DNA of 64,000 nt from contig OY759215.1 of NCBI GenBank assembly GCA_963662175.1, positions 9,971,079-10,035,078 of the forward strand, in the 5' to 3' direction. Shown piece after piece: positions 1-9,545 of the stretch (its first letter is position 1; each line of letters begins with the position of its first letter). The position numbers and the translations under genes are program-made. The stretch is from Aradus depressus (Eukaryota > Arthropoda > Insecta > Hemiptera > Aradidae). Below the pieces are notes generated by a model. It saw nothing but the letters and a program-made list of their open reading frames with translations, was not told the origin of the DNA and ran no database searches.

Positions 1-804
1 GAGTCTGGCGTTCCATTGGTTCTTAGTGGAAAGTGATATTCTCATTTTCAATAAGAACGGTCGATATAAATCTCGGTATTTCTTTCTGGAACGATAAAAA
101 TCAGCTAGCTAAAGTGCCTATCGTTGTTGAGTTTTGCATTATAGCCAGTATGACTTGCCATGAGCAAATATGAACAAAAATCAATTGTGAATACCATGGA
201 AATCGTGTAAACTGCGTGCACGTACTCTCTTTCGGTTGGGGTTTTGCCTGAAGCTCTGGGTAGCGGTGACCGTACAGGTGAAGTATATAAATCTTCCTTC
301 TTGTTCTTTTAACTTTCTCAAGCCTTCAGAATAAGGAAGTATTCTAATCGGGAGAAAAAAGAAAAAAAAAACATGTTTCAAGGTCCCCTCAACACGATTT
401 GAACATTTTCTCAATTTGTGTGTTCATTTGGATGAAACTTTGTGAGCGCTCTAACTCAGAAACGATTGTAGCAATGAACTTAAAATTTGAGATGAAGATG
501 TCACTTATGCTATCGTAGATTTGAATAGATTTAGGCCGAAATCGGACGAGAATTGAGACATTTTACTTTGGCGCCATTTAGTACATTTTACAAGACTGCA
601 TATATTCAAGTAACGGCAGGTTTGACATTTTAAAATTACAGCTCGAAACCTATTTTTTGTGCGTGATTTACGCGAAAACGGATACTCCTTTCGAAAAATT
701 GGTCCTTATGAAAAATGTTTATTATGGAAGTTCCAACTATCAAAACGAGAGAAGTGAGATAGGACCGACCAATATGAACATAGTTATAGCACTGCAAAGA
801 AATT
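1..804. other. unassigned AT-rich sequence
   Basis: No gene, RNA or repeat is recognised here. The small open frame at 181-414 is lysine- and phenylalanine-rich low complexity and is not supported as coding. Confidence 0.4.
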
Positions 805-880
805 TACAATAAATTTCCTTCTGAAATATTTTTAAGTAAAGTTTAAATTGTAATGTATAGCAAGGAATTTTAAAATATAT
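805..880. repeat. dispersed repeat, second copy at 30212-30287
   Basis: About 75 bp match 30212-30287 in the same orientation, with shared blocks such as ATATTTTTAAGTAA and GTTTAAATTGTAA and scattered substitutions. The family is unknown. A 5'-truncated SINE follows directly. Confidence 0.55.
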
Positions 881-886
881 ATATAT

Positions 887-1180
887 ATCGTGGGTTCGAA
901 ACGCGGCCGAGGCACTTAGTTTATTTTATCTGGGAGGTAAAATAAACTTAAGCACCTCGTCCTTCGGATGGGACGTTAAGCGATGGTCCCGAGCCTGTAC
1001 GATGTCAGGTACTCGTTAAAGACCCCTGCCCCCTACGTGAATAAAAATTTAGGGTAGACAAAATTTAGGACTCCCACAGTTAGTGTCGGGCTCATGTCCA
1101 CCAGAGTGACAAAAGAGCGCTCTGCTAGAAGGCGATATGACCTCGTAGTTAAAGCCCAGGCATGAGTCATAATAACTAAC
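887..1180 (+). mobile_element. tRNA-derived SINE, copy A (5' truncated)
   Basis: It begins at the B-box-like GGGTTCGAA and lacks the A box. It then follows the body shared by all copies: CTTCGGATGGGACGTTAAG, the GAGCCTGTACGATGTCAGG block, the CATGTCCACCAGAGTGAC block, a 3' CATGAGTCAT and the tail ATAACTAAC. A pol III-transcribed, LINE-mobilised retroposon is inferred from the tRNA-like head and dispersed copies. Confidence 0.85.
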
Positions 1181-1224
1181 TATATTTTTATTATCGGTAG
1201 TTTTTAAAAAGGATAAAAAATAAA

Positions 1225-1380
1225 AATATTTGTGGTGTATAATAAGGACTCTCTTATACCAACCACTTTTGCACAGATCCCTCTCCCTCCCACATTTTAT
1301 ACTGACATTACTGGGTTTATGAAAGTCACTGACGCTGTACAATGAAACTGTCATATACCCAGTATCAAGTGAATTGTAAC
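1225..1380. mobile_element. palindromic MITE family 1, left half
   Basis: The stretch with CTCTTATACCAACCAC, CTCCCTCCCAC and ACTGACATTACTGGGT matches the left half of the MITE at 15849-16057. Instead of the right half, a 45-bp tandem array follows. The array unit shares AGTGATCT and a TTATAAC-like piece with the MITE right half, so the array may be an expansion inside the MITE. Confidence 0.5.
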
Positions 1381-2010
1381 AGGAGGGACAGTGATCTCTA
1401 CACAAGTCACTGTGGTTCTTATAACAGGAGGGACAGTGATCTCTACACAAGTCACTGTGGTTCTTATAACAGGAGGGACAGTGATCTCTACACAAGTCAC
1501 TGTGGTTCTTATAACAGGAGGGACAGTGATCTCTACACAAGTCACTGTGGTTCTTATAACAGGAGGGACAGTGATCTCTACACAAGTCACTGTGGTTCTT
1601 ATAACAGGAGGGACAGTGATCTCTACACAAGTCACTGTGGTTCTTATAACAGGAGGGACAGTGATCTCTACACAAGTCACTGTGGTTCTTATAACAGGAG
1701 GGACAGTGATCTCTACACAAGTCACTGTGGTTCTTATAACAGGAGGGACAGTGATCTCTACACAAGTCACTGTGGTTCTTATAACAGGAGGGACAGTGAT
1801 CTCTACACAAGTCACTGTGGTTCTTATAACAGGAGGGACAGTGATCTCTACACAAGTCACTGTGGTTCTTATAACAGGAGGGACAGTGATCTCTACACAA
1901 GTCACTGTGGTTCTTATAACAGGAGGGACAGTGATCTCTACACAAGTCACTGTGGTTCTTATAACAGGAGGGACAGTGATCTCTACACAAGTCACTGTGG
2001 TTCTTATAAC
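1381..2010. repeat. 45-bp tandem array, 14 identical copies
   Basis: Fourteen head-to-tail 45-bp units with no difference I can see. Each carries the inverted pair ACAGTGA / TCACTGT around a 12-nt loop, so every unit can fold into a hairpin. Because 45 is a multiple of three, several frames on both strands stay open and produce artificial repetitive proteins (for example a Cys-rich one on the minus strand). The perfect identity implies very recent amplification or gene conversion. The true copy number may differ if the assembly collapsed the array. Confidence 0.97.
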
Positions 2011-2660
2011 AATCTTCTGTTATTACACGTTTTTATTATTGATGAAGTGGCTTATTTTCTTTAATTTTTTCTTCTCCAAATATTTGTACATATTTGATAA
2101 TTATCACTATGGAGTATAGTTTCATATTTAGAATACTAGTAAAGAAGACTGAATGGACTGCACTTTACTTTTTTTTATTTTATAATTATAGTTTATTTTT
2201 TTTTCAATATTTTTATTTGGATTCTTATTATATTATTATTATTTATTTATTTAATTTTTTTATGTATGTATTTATTATATACCTATATTTTTTAAATTTA
2301 ATTTTTTATATTCTTATTCTTATTATTATTATTATTATTATTATTATTTTACCCATTTTATTATTATCGTTGCGATTATTTTCTCATTGTATACATAGTT
2401 ATTATTTATTACTTGGCGGTAGGCAGATGTGGTGGAATAACTTGTTAAATAACTAATTAGATTTATCATCGTGGTTATAAATAAAAAAAAAAAAAAAAAT
2501 TATGTTGGACTGATAAATCTAATTACTTATTTAGTTATTATTTTGTACATATTCTTCATAACCACGGATACATTTTTATTATTATTATTTTTTTCTTTAT
2601 GCTTTTTTTTTTTCTTTTTAATTATTATTTGTTTTATTTTTTTCTCTTGTATTTAGTTAT
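2011..2660. repeat. T-rich low-complexity region with (ATT)n
   Basis: Dominated by T runs and ATT repeats (clearest at 2319-2350). Open frames here translate to Ile/Phe/Tyr/Leu-rich low complexity and are not genes. Confidence 0.85.
2446..2531. repeat. inverted repeat around poly(A)
   Basis: Arms of about 22 bp at 2446-2467 and 2510-2531 (core TAGATTTATCA / TGATAAATCTA) flank an A-rich centre. The arm resembles the tail of the hammerhead-bearing family 2 near 3950 and 63780, so it may be a decayed inverted pair of that family. Confidence 0.5.
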
Positions 2661-2861
2661 CATTGTACATAAATTGTTCCATTACCTATTGTCAACATAT
2701 TTACTTATGGTCTGTACCGATTGTAAATATGCATAATAAAATATTTCATACTTGTCAACCCCCTCGTGTAAAACTGACGAATACTCTCAAATAGTCATTT
2801 GATTCTCTCACAAATAGTCTCACAATAGTCATAAAATTTAGGAAAAACAATCTGATAAGAC

Positions 2862-3330
2862 CATAACAGGACACTGTTATATCCACCATGTTTTTACAGA
2901 TCACTCCCTCCCCATTCCCCTTTCTCTCCCTTTCAAATACATTTCTCCCTTTTTTTAAATCTGACATTACTGGGTCTAAGAAATCCAGGCTCAGAGGTAG
3001 CTACTGAGGTCAAGATCGGAGGTGAAAAAACCTTGAGCTCGCCGTCCTTCGGAAGGGACGTTAAGAGATGTTCCCGAACCTGTACAATGTCAGGTCCTCG
3101 TTAAAGACCGCTACCCTAGGTGAATAAACCTGACAACCTACTGTTGAGTCGGGCTCATGTCCAACCAGACATATGAGCGCTCTTGTAGTAAGCTATTATG
3201 AAAAAAAAACGCTGTTGAAATGACTTTCAGTTTGAAATAAGGGGGAAGTGACTGTGAGAGAGGGGAGGGGAGAGGGAGTGATCTGTAAAAATGTAATGAA
3301 TACAAAAAATCACATCAGGCATTTTTGTGA
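2862..3330. mobile_element. palindromic MITE family 1, split by a SINE
   Basis: The left half (2862-2985) has CCATAACAGGACA, CAGATCACTCCCTCCCC and TGACATTACTGGGT. The right half (about 3205-3330) has the purine-rich complement GAGGGGAGGGGAGAGGG and AGTGATCTGTAAAAATG. SINE copy B separates them. Boundaries are approximate. Confidence 0.5.
2986..3202 (+). mobile_element. tRNA-derived SINE, copy B (degenerate)
   Basis: A diverged copy: a short CTCAGAGGTAGC head without a B box, then CCGTCCTTCGGAAGGGACG, CCTGTACAATGTCAGG and GGGCTCATGTCCA. The 3' end is eroded. It is inserted in a MITE. Confidence 0.7.
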
Positions 3331-3629
3331 AGTTCCAGATCGGGTTGGAGGTACGTATGATGGCACTATATAGTACAATAATTGTGCTAAAGATTGGGTA
3401 CCAGTCGCACAATTAGTACAAAGACAGACCAGTTTGGTTCTATGGAAGTGGTCTGTGCATTGACTGTTGTTACACACAGTCAGTATATTGCTTCCTTGTT
3501 AACACCAAGCGTTAACTCTATAAGTGGGACCTACTTGGACGGGTCAGTTACCACTTGACCGAGGTCAGTGCATATAAATCCACTCCAACATGATCATTTT
3601 CATATCACCTGAGATTACATTTCTTAAAA

Positions 3630-3925
3630 TCAATTTTATACTATTGCAGAGATATCTTACTATTATGTAGAGATTTTTTTTATACCTAGTTATTGTGTTT
3701 ATTTGAATGAACAGTTTTGTATGTAGAGTGAGTGAACATAGCTATCCCCACCCCTTTGAGTTTTTATTTTGTTACTCTGTACACTGATGGTTTAATAATT
3801 ATACTTTTCATTATTTGTATATTTATTATATCATAGATGTACCACTGCTGATGACGCTGTTGCGTTGAAAACCGGTTCTGGTCAAAAATAAAATAGTGGG
3901 AAGACAACATCTTTATATTTCTTGG
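3630..3925 (+). mobile_element. hammerhead-bearing short repeat, family 1
   Basis: About 290 bp that recur in reverse orientation at 5211-5510 and, shorter, at 44571-44768 and 46350-46560. The 3' part is a hammerhead-like motif followed by an A-rich tail and AAGACAACATCTTT. No coding capacity. A non-autonomous Penelope-like derivative is inferred from the ribozyme type and the inverted arrangement of copies. Confidence 0.6.
3841..3882 (+). ncRNA. hammerhead ribozyme-like motif, family 1 (slightly mutated)
   Basis: Stem I ACCA (3841-3844) pairs with TGGT (3879-3882). GAA is at 3867-3869, followed by self-complementary AACCGGTT (3870-3877) as stem III and C3878 as the cleavage-site H. Stem II is a CGC/GCG pair with loop TGTT. 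Relative to other copies, one A-to-C change hits the CTGATGA core, so this copy is probably inactive unless the overlapping CTGATGA register works. Confidence 0.5.
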
Positions 3926-3999
3926 TGGTAGGCGGATGTTCTGGACATACTTGTTAAATAGGTAATACAGATGTATCAGTTCAACATATTTTATTTTTT

Positions 4000-4042
4000 A
4001 CCACAACTAGTTTCATCAGTCAAACTGACATCTTCAGGTGGT
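4000..4042 (-). ncRNA. hammerhead ribozyme-like motif, family 2
   Basis: Minus strand: stem I is ACCAC/GTGGT (4038-4042 with 4000-4004). The CTGAAGA core is at 4031-4037, then one extra T. Stem II is GTCAGT-TTG-ACTGAT, followed by GAA, self-complementary ACTAGT as stem III and U as H17. All three stems pair. Confidence 0.6.
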
Positions 4043-4168
4043 ATAATATTAAATGTTAAAACACAATGCAATTACATAAATTGTTTTTAACATTTAATAT
4101 TAATGATTGACATGAGCTGTAAATGCTCGTAAATTCAAGACTAATTTGGTTTATGTATGTTCAGATTC

Positions 4169-4211
4169 ACCACCTGAAGATGTCAGTTTGACTGATGAAA
4201 CTAGTTGTGGT
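4169..4211 (+). ncRNA. hammerhead ribozyme-like motif, family 2
   Basis: Stem I is ACCAC (4169-4173) with GTGGT (4207-4211). The core CTGAAGA is at 4174-4180, with the extra T at 4181. Stem II is GTCAGT with ACTGAT around loop TTG. GAA is at 4197-4199, stem III ACTAGT at 4200-4205 and the cleavage H is T4206. The sequence equals the minus copy at 4000-4042. Confidence 0.65.
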
Positions 4212-4256
4212 AAAAAATAAATCTATGTTGGACTGATACATCTGCATTACTTAGTT

Positions 4257-4749
4257 GACAACATCTTTTATTTCTATGATAAAAATAATGAGGGCTGAGA
4301 GGGAGGGAGGGCGAGAACAGCTGGATACATGGGCATGTACATTGCCGAGTGTATTTTTTTTTTTTAACTTTTAATATAAGTGTAATTTTCATTATTATTC
4401 TTATTTTTTCCACTGAGAGAATTGCTCTAGAGGTGTAAGGTTGAGTTTGTTGCCGTTCCAATATTAGCTCTTGTTGGTCAGGATCCATCAGAATGTTCGG
4501 GGAAAACCAGCTGAACTGTTCAAAACAGAAGTGTACTCGTTTGAGTAAATTGTAAATTTGTACTAATTCCTTTTTTTTTTTTTGTTTCAGGTGAGAAAAT
4601 TATTTCAAGTATTTCTTCCTTTTCAAAAGGTAAGTCTGCTTCTGGTTCACAACGATATTTTTTTTATTACATTTCTTATGCAGTCATTGTGCCTTAATGT
4701 CTTACTAAAATATTCACCTATGATTTGCATGTTATTTTAACATTTGATT
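4257..4749. other. unassigned, with a family 1 tail fragment
   Basis: A short piece at about 4256-4278 (GACAACATCTTTTATTTC) equals the 3' tail of hammerhead family 1. Nothing else is recognised. A T-rich tract followed by CAG at 4570-4590 resembles a splice acceptor, but no exon can be supported. Confidence 0.35.
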
Positions 4750-4885
4750 TAACGCTCCATCCGAAGGACGGCGTGCTCAAGGTTTTTTGATCTCCTTGGT
4801 AAAAAAATAACCTAGGGCTTCAGGTTGGGTTCGAACTCGCGATTTTGAGGATAGTAGATAAGCTAGCTCTGTATACCGACCCCCC
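4750..4885 (-). mobile_element. tRNA-derived SINE, copy C (5' half, degenerate)
   Basis: The reverse complement shows the tRNA-like head (B box GGTTCGAAC in the form GGGTTCGAACTC) and the GGACGGCGTGCTCAAGG block up to AACGCTCCATCCGAAGG. The 3' half is missing. Confidence 0.65.
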
Positions 4886-4977
4886 CTTCATATTGTCATA
4901 GTCTTATTAAAAAAATGTTTATTAACACAATATAAAAAAAAATTTAAGAAAAGGATAATTTTACTACCCCTATTTTA

Positions 4978-5205
4978 TACCCCTATACGAAGGATAGGGG
5001 AAGTTATATAATCGTGATTCTGGTTCCAAAAATGAAAAATAAATTTACTGTGTATTTGATTGTGTGTGTGGTATATGTGAATACGATAACTCTGATAGAA
5101 TGAGTCATCAACCCGAAATTTTTTTTATTTTAATTTTCCGCGAAATCGGCCGAAGGGAAGCGGGATCAGAGGTGAGAGCTCAACTCAAAACTCCTAGTAA
5201 CAGAA
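4978..5205 (+). mobile_element. family H element (partial)
   Basis: It starts with CCCTATACGAAGGATAGGGG and AGTTATATAATCG, then the repeated module with CGAAATCGGCCGAAGGGAAG and CTCAACTCAAAACTCC. The 3' end is lacking; hammerhead family 1 follows. Confidence 0.75.
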
Positions 5206-5210
5206 TATAT

Positions 5211-5510
5211 TTTTTTTACCAGAACCGGTTTTCAACGCAACAGCGTCATCATCAGTGGTACATCTATGATAGAATAAATATACAAATAATTAAAAGTATA
5301 AATCTTAGTATAAATCAGAGTACAGAGTAACAAAATAAAAACTTACTTGCCCCATCCATACAGCTTAGCGGTTAAAGGACAACTGGCATTGGCTATGTTC
5401 ACTCACTCTATATACAAAAATGTTCATTCGAATACACACAATAACTATAAAATAAATCTCTACATAATAGTAAAATATCTCTGCAATAGTATAAAATTCA
5501 CCATACAACC
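5211..5510 (-). mobile_element. hammerhead-bearing short repeat, family 1
   Basis: Reverse complement of 3630-3925, including GCAATAGTATAAAATT at its 5' end and the hammerhead near 5218-5259. With the + copy at 3.6-3.9 kb it forms a widely spaced inverted pair. Confidence 0.65.
5218..5259 (-). ncRNA. hammerhead ribozyme-like motif, family 1
   Basis: Minus strand: stem I is ACCA (5256-5259) with TGGT (5218-5221). CTGATGA is at 5249-5255 with extra T at 5248. Stem II is GACGC/GCGTT with loop TGTT. GAA is at 5231-5233, stem III AACCGGTT at 5223-5230, and H is C at 5222. All elements are present, with one wobble in stem II. Confidence 0.65.
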
Positions 5511-5542
5511 AAAGGAATTTTTATATATACTCCAAACTCCCA

Positions 5543-6062
5543 GACATGGTATAGTACAGTACTCTCACATTAGTTAGATGGCTCTTCTGTCTATCAGGTA
5601 AGTGAACCATATGCCATCCATGCATAATGACAAACTATGATATTTCATATAATGGGCACAAAATTAAATACTATATTATAAGAATTGAGACGTCCCTGTG
5701 TAATGCAACTATTGATTAAAACGATCCATTGTTGTTAGAAGGAGAGCGAAAAATTAGGTGTTTAATTCCTGCTGGGGAAGTACATTGCCGATGATTCTAT
5801 TCAGTAATGTTTTATTTATTATCTTTATTGTGGTTGGTAGGTTGAAGGGGCGCAACCGCTGTAGCGCATATAATTCAGCTCAGGTATTCATTATATCAGT
5901 GGACAGTGCGCGAGTCGCAACTCAGTCCTGCTGCGTCTCCTCCTCAACAGACATGGTATAGTACAGTACTCTCCAATCAGTTAGATGGCTCTTCTGTCTA
6001 TCAGGTAAGTGAACCATACTTGCATACCATCCGTGCATAATGACAAACTATGATACTTAACA
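5543..6062. repeat. pair of about 110-bp direct repeats
   Basis: 5543-5646 and 5948-6062 share GACATGGTATAGTACAGTAC, GATGGCTCTTCTGTCTATCA and TGCATAATGACAAACTATGA with few differences. Both contain CAGGTAAGTG, a near-consensus 5' splice site. The 300 bp between them are unassigned. This could be a duplicated small exon or a dispersed repeat. Confidence 0.7.
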
Positions 6063-6096
6063 TTTTGCAGAGATATTGTGAAACAATAAAAAAGAA

Positions 6097-6209
6097 TGAA
6101 AAACGTATGTTTTTTAAAAATATTGTACATTTCACAAAATATATTCAAATATATTTTGTGAAATAGACAATATTTCTAAAAAAACCTATGTTTTTCTTTA
6201 TATTTTTCA
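6097..6209. repeat. inverted repeat related to hammerhead element tails
   Basis: Arms at about 6097-6144 and 6150-6209 fold back, sharing ATTTCACAAAATAT / ATATTTTGTGAAAT and the TTTTAAAAATATTGT block. The right arm matches the tail after the hammerhead at 61546-61583 (GAAATAGACAATATTT), so this is a tail-only inverted pair without the ribozyme. Confidence 0.6.
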
Positions 6210-6788
6210 TGAGATAAATTATCTTATGATCGTATGAGATTCGATGAGCAGAGCAGACTTTCGTAACAGCTACTTCTAATATTCGAGCACAAGTAACCTA
6301 ATTTGTGCTAGGTTTTATGTCTTTTATTGACTTGATGGATTTCACAATAAATTAAAAAAATGAATAAAATTTTGAATAAAAAAAAAATTTAAGTTAATTA
6401 AATCTATAATTTCAAAAATAAAATAATCTACCATATGGTTGAGTGAAGCTCTTAAAAAAATGAAAAACATATGTTATAAATAACTCTGTAAAATTTTCAA
6501 ACTACGTTACTCGCACCAATCCAAAAATCCAAAAGTCTCCCGGTGTGATTCTGAAAATTAAGATTATTAAATGTTATGTCCCGATAACGATTGGCGCTTA
6601 TCTCAAAGGTGTTGATTCGCAAGGCCAATGAGTTTTGAAATTTGAATTTCATTGAGAGAGATATGGGGAGTTAAGAGAAAATTAAAACATATTTACAAAC
6701 AATATAACTTTAATAAAACTATTATGAATTTTGAAATTAAAAATGGCCATCTTAGAAATTATATGTACAAAAAAATGGATCCTACCTT

Positions 6789-6800
6789 GGTGACGTCACC
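6789..6800. promoter_or_regulatory. CRE-like palindrome
   Basis: GGTGACGTCACC contains the full palindromic TGACGTCA recognised by CREB/ATF bZIP factors. It lies about 50 bp before the less AT-rich stretch at 6840-7040. Function is inferred from the motif only. Confidence 0.25.
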
Positions 6801-7723
6801 TGGAACATAAAATTCCAATTAATTCTATTTTACAAAAGAAATCGGAGTCCAGGCTCTCTCCACCTCATCTCAACTCTTCATTAGTCACTTCCCACTCACT
6901 TCCACCATTCCACTCACTACTTTGTCACTTTTTTTTACACAGAAACAGGGACCAGTCCTTCACAGATTTTGCCTCTATCAGAACCCAGCGTAGACTGACT
7001 AAACTGCCTCCGCACGGAATTATGGGTAGCAAATTCGAGTTTCTTTTTTCTGTTGTCTCTTGTTTTACTTCTAAATATTAATATTTTTTGGTGTTTTCTC
7101 TCCTTTCTTCCGTTTCTTCTCTTTTCTAAATTGTCATCTTAATTTTCTGTAACTTTTCTTTTTAATTTTGCCTTCTTCATTTCTCGAAAACAGTGTTTAA
7201 AGTTTGTGGTATACACTTTCGGATCACTTGTATTATTTCAGATGGGATCCGGCCTAGTTGATTCGATGTATTTTAGAACTGAACGTTTCTTCAAAATTTA
7301 CTACTGGCTTTTCTTTCTGATGTGGGCAGTTTTTCTCTTCTTTTTCTTCTTTAATCTTTTCTTAATAATTAACTGTCTTTTCCTAAAAATTTTCACAACC
7401 TTCTACCGACTCGTTTTTTAATTATTGACCTTTTCTTAATTTTGCTTATAACTTCCTGAAATTTTCTTCATTCCTTCTTCTTTTAGCTGTTTCATTTTGT
7501 TCCTGGGTGTTAAAATAGTCCTTTCTTAAAATTTGGTTTCATTTTAAAGTCGGTGGATCTGGTAATTGATGTTGAAAATGTTGGTTGATAACTGTAAGGT
7601 TAGGCCTACAGCCACCTTTTCTTCCTTTTAAAGTTGTTCTTCATCCTTAGGTTTCTTTCTTCTTTATTTTCTTTGTCCTTTTCTAAATTGGTTTAATATA
7701 AATGTATCGTTGCTTATAAATCC

Positions 7724-7737
7724 GTTGCCTTGGCAAC
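7724..7737. promoter_or_regulatory. perfect X-box (RFX-type) palindrome
   Basis: GTTGCC-TT-GGCAAC is a perfect two-half-site X-box, extended to CCGTTGCC/GGCAACGG. RFX factors bind this arrangement and control ciliary genes in animals, including insect sensory neurons. No target gene is visible in the window. Confidence 0.4.
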
Positions 7738-8380
7738 GGGCTTGTTTATATTACATTTGATGAAAAAAACAATGTATGGACAGGATGCTGTAAAAAAGCC
7801 AATTCGTTGAAAATACCGAAATTATTATTACATATCCGAATACTACTGTCCCAAAATACCTTTAGATATACTCACAAAAATGCTAATCCTATAATAATTT
7901 AAGCTTTTCGATATTTCTAGTTATGAAGTGTCGATAAGTATGACTAATGCTTTCGAATGTTTGTTCGGATTAGCGAACTCGAATTAGCGAGACATTTAAA
8001 AAAAAAAGAGAACTAAAATTATATCAATGATAATTTACTAACATCTAGTAGCTTTAGTGTCAATTCTTTGTTAAATTTTGTTCATGTAATTGAATGAATT
8101 TTCCTCTGACGTCGATATTCGTTTAACCTCTCTTGAAGGAACCTGATGAACATAGCCCATTTCACAAGATCAAAAAATTTAAAGGTTTTTTCTCTTTCCT
8201 CGGCCTTGTTCTGTGGATAAGTCAAAATTTAGGTTTTTCTATCTTAACTTTTTAATATCCGATGTACAAAAATTCAATAGCCTATACATAAAAATGGTGT
8301 TGGGATTGGGGAGGTTTAGATTATAAAATTCCAGTGTAGTAAGGATCTTTATAAAATTTATTAAGTTATCTCCTCGGAAG

Positions 8381-8770
8381 GCTCATTGTATATGCAGAGG
8401 TGTTCTTCCACTTTGATCTTTCAGGGTCACGGCGTGAAAGGATATACTTACTTACTGCTTCCGTCATCCTGGGTCCTGGGCCACTGCTTTCCCAATGACC
8501 GTATGGAATTCGGTCGCGTAATGTCCGCCTACCGGAGTCTTGGTATTCATGGGAATCTCCTTCCATTCTTCAGCTTGTGGTGGTCGCTCCTGACCACATG
8601 GAAGCGATATGCAGATATAGTTTTCAGGCCATAGTGAAAAAGTCACTGGAGGAGTGGTGAAACTTTTTCCAAAAACATCAAGAAGACAATTTTTTTCTTC
8701 CTTTGTGCAATTTTTTCGCAAGCTCATTGCTAAGTTGAAAGCGCCTCACTTGCCCTCTAGTGGCAACCTT
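8381..8770. other. moderately GC-rich unassigned segment
   Basis: Base composition is higher in GC than the flanks. Overlapping open frames run on both strands (8386-8634 plus; 8366-8566 and 8464-8727 minus), none of which I recognise. It could be a decayed exon or transposon coding region. Confidence 0.3.
8751..8764 (-). promoter_or_regulatory. CTCF-like core motif
   Basis: The minus strand reads GCCACTAGAGGGCA, matching the CTCF core CCASYAGRKGGCR at every position. CTCF is conserved in insects as an insulator protein. This is a motif match only. Confidence 0.25.
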
Positions 8771-8853
8771 GTGAAGTAGGACAAGTGGTAGTGGTAGTGG
8801 TGTCTGCTCTATGGTAGCTTGGTATCTTCATTGTTCCTCTGTCCACTTCTTTA

Positions 8854-9402
8854 ATGAACACACTCTCCCTCAGTCTCTTCTACAGACAATACATTCAGGA
8901 TCATTCACCTTCCACGTGGGACACACGTGGCTCCCCCCACTCTAATGACACATTTCGGTACTTTCTCCAAATCGTCTCTTCCTCAGTTTTATTTAATAGG
9001 ATTAAACAAATTTTGATACTGAACTTGATTTATAGAGCTAAGTCCTTAACAAAATTACTTGATAACGATATGAGGAGTGACATTTCTTACTCTAAACTGC
9101 AATGTAAGATTAAAATTCAACATTCGAATTGCAGTGTGACAATGGGCGCGAAAAAAACTTCATTGGACCTTAAATGCCTTGCTAATGGGGTAGCGGCGAA
9201 ACCGGCAACCGAGCACAATTTTGAAAAACGGCACCTTGAAACGTGTTCTTTCCTGCACGGAAATATATGTATTTGCTTTGTTAGGTTTTGGAACTTTCTA
9301 ACAAATAAGGTCAGAGTTTGCCTCCAAATTTATTTTATTATCACTTTTATGTATCGCTTACATTTTGAATTCTGTTTAACAACCCAGCTATACGAAGTAT
9401 AG
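8854..9402 (+). CDS. unrecognised 182-codon open frame (doubtful)
   Basis: An ATG-started frame of 182 codons, the longest non-repetitive one in the window. It has no recognisable domain and no clear signal peptide. Residues 130-182 contain two hydrophobic stretches (around ICICFVRFWNFL and IYFIITFMY). The last five codons run into the start of a family H repeat (9387 on), so the stop is supplied by a repeat. I cannot tell a chance frame from a truncated gene. Confidence 0.18.
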   Translation: MNTLSLSLFYRQYIQDHSPSTWDTRGSPHSNDTFRYFLQIVSSSVLFNRIKQILILNLIYRAKSLTKLLDNDMRSDISYSKLQCKIKIQHSNCSVTMGAKKTSLDLKCLANGVAAKPATEHNFEKRHLETCSFLHGNICICFVRFWNFLTNKVRVCLQIYFIITFMYRLHFEFCLTTQLYEV

Positions 9403-9450
9403 GGGAAGTTATGTAGTCGGTCAGAAATCGAAAGTTGCTTTCACAAGTAT
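9387..9450 (+). mobile_element. family H element, 5' end only
   Basis: CAGCTATACGAAGTATAGGG plus GAAGTTATGTAGTCGGTCAG is the family H start. It breaks at about 9450 where a hammerhead-bearing repeat begins. Confidence 0.75.
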
Positions 9451-9453
9451 AGA

Positions 9454-9493
9454 TTGCCTGATGATGAGGGCAACCTCGAAAGCCGGCTAGCAA
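9454..9493 (+). ncRNA. hammerhead ribozyme-like motif, family 3
   Basis: Stem I is TTGC (9454-9457) with GCAA (9490-9493). The core CTGATGA is at 9458-9464 with extra T9465. Stem II is GAGG-GCAA-CCTC with a GNRA-type loop. GAA is at 9478-9480, stem III AGCCGGCT at 9481-9488 and H is A9489. Every pairing is perfect. Downstream the family 3 body continues to about 9545 (TGTGAGAGGTC, ACAACCTGTG). Relatives are at 51271, 51405 and 61715. Confidence 0.68.
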
Positions 9494-9545
9494 AAATTAA
9501 TAAAATCTGTGAGAGGTCAAACTACATTTTATTTTACAACCTGTG

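Larger units (their letters stand above)
3948..4256. mobile_element. head-to-head inverted pair of hammerhead family 2
   Basis: The minus copy (3948-4046) and plus copy (about 4060-4256) share the hammerhead, the tail with ATGTTG(G/A)ACTGATACATCTG and an inner palindrome around 4043-4100. A third copy is at the right edge of the window (63775-64000, minus). Confidence 0.65.
6215..8380. other. mostly unique sequence
   Basis: I see no gene here. 6840-7040 is less AT-rich and could be a transcribed leader (an ATG in GGAATTATGGGTAGC opens only a 19-codon frame). 7080-7700 is pyrimidine-rich on the plus strand. Confidence 0.35.

Noticed and set aside
1049..1990. 313-residue Cys-rich repetitive protein on the minus strand and similar long frames on both strands
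   Set aside because: All arise from the 45-bp array, which is a multiple of three and lacks stops in most frames; no promoter or codon bias supports any of them.
1381..2010. CRISPR-like array
   Set aside because: The repeats are contiguous with no variable spacers, and the sequence is eukaryotic in character. The same applies to the other tandem arrays.
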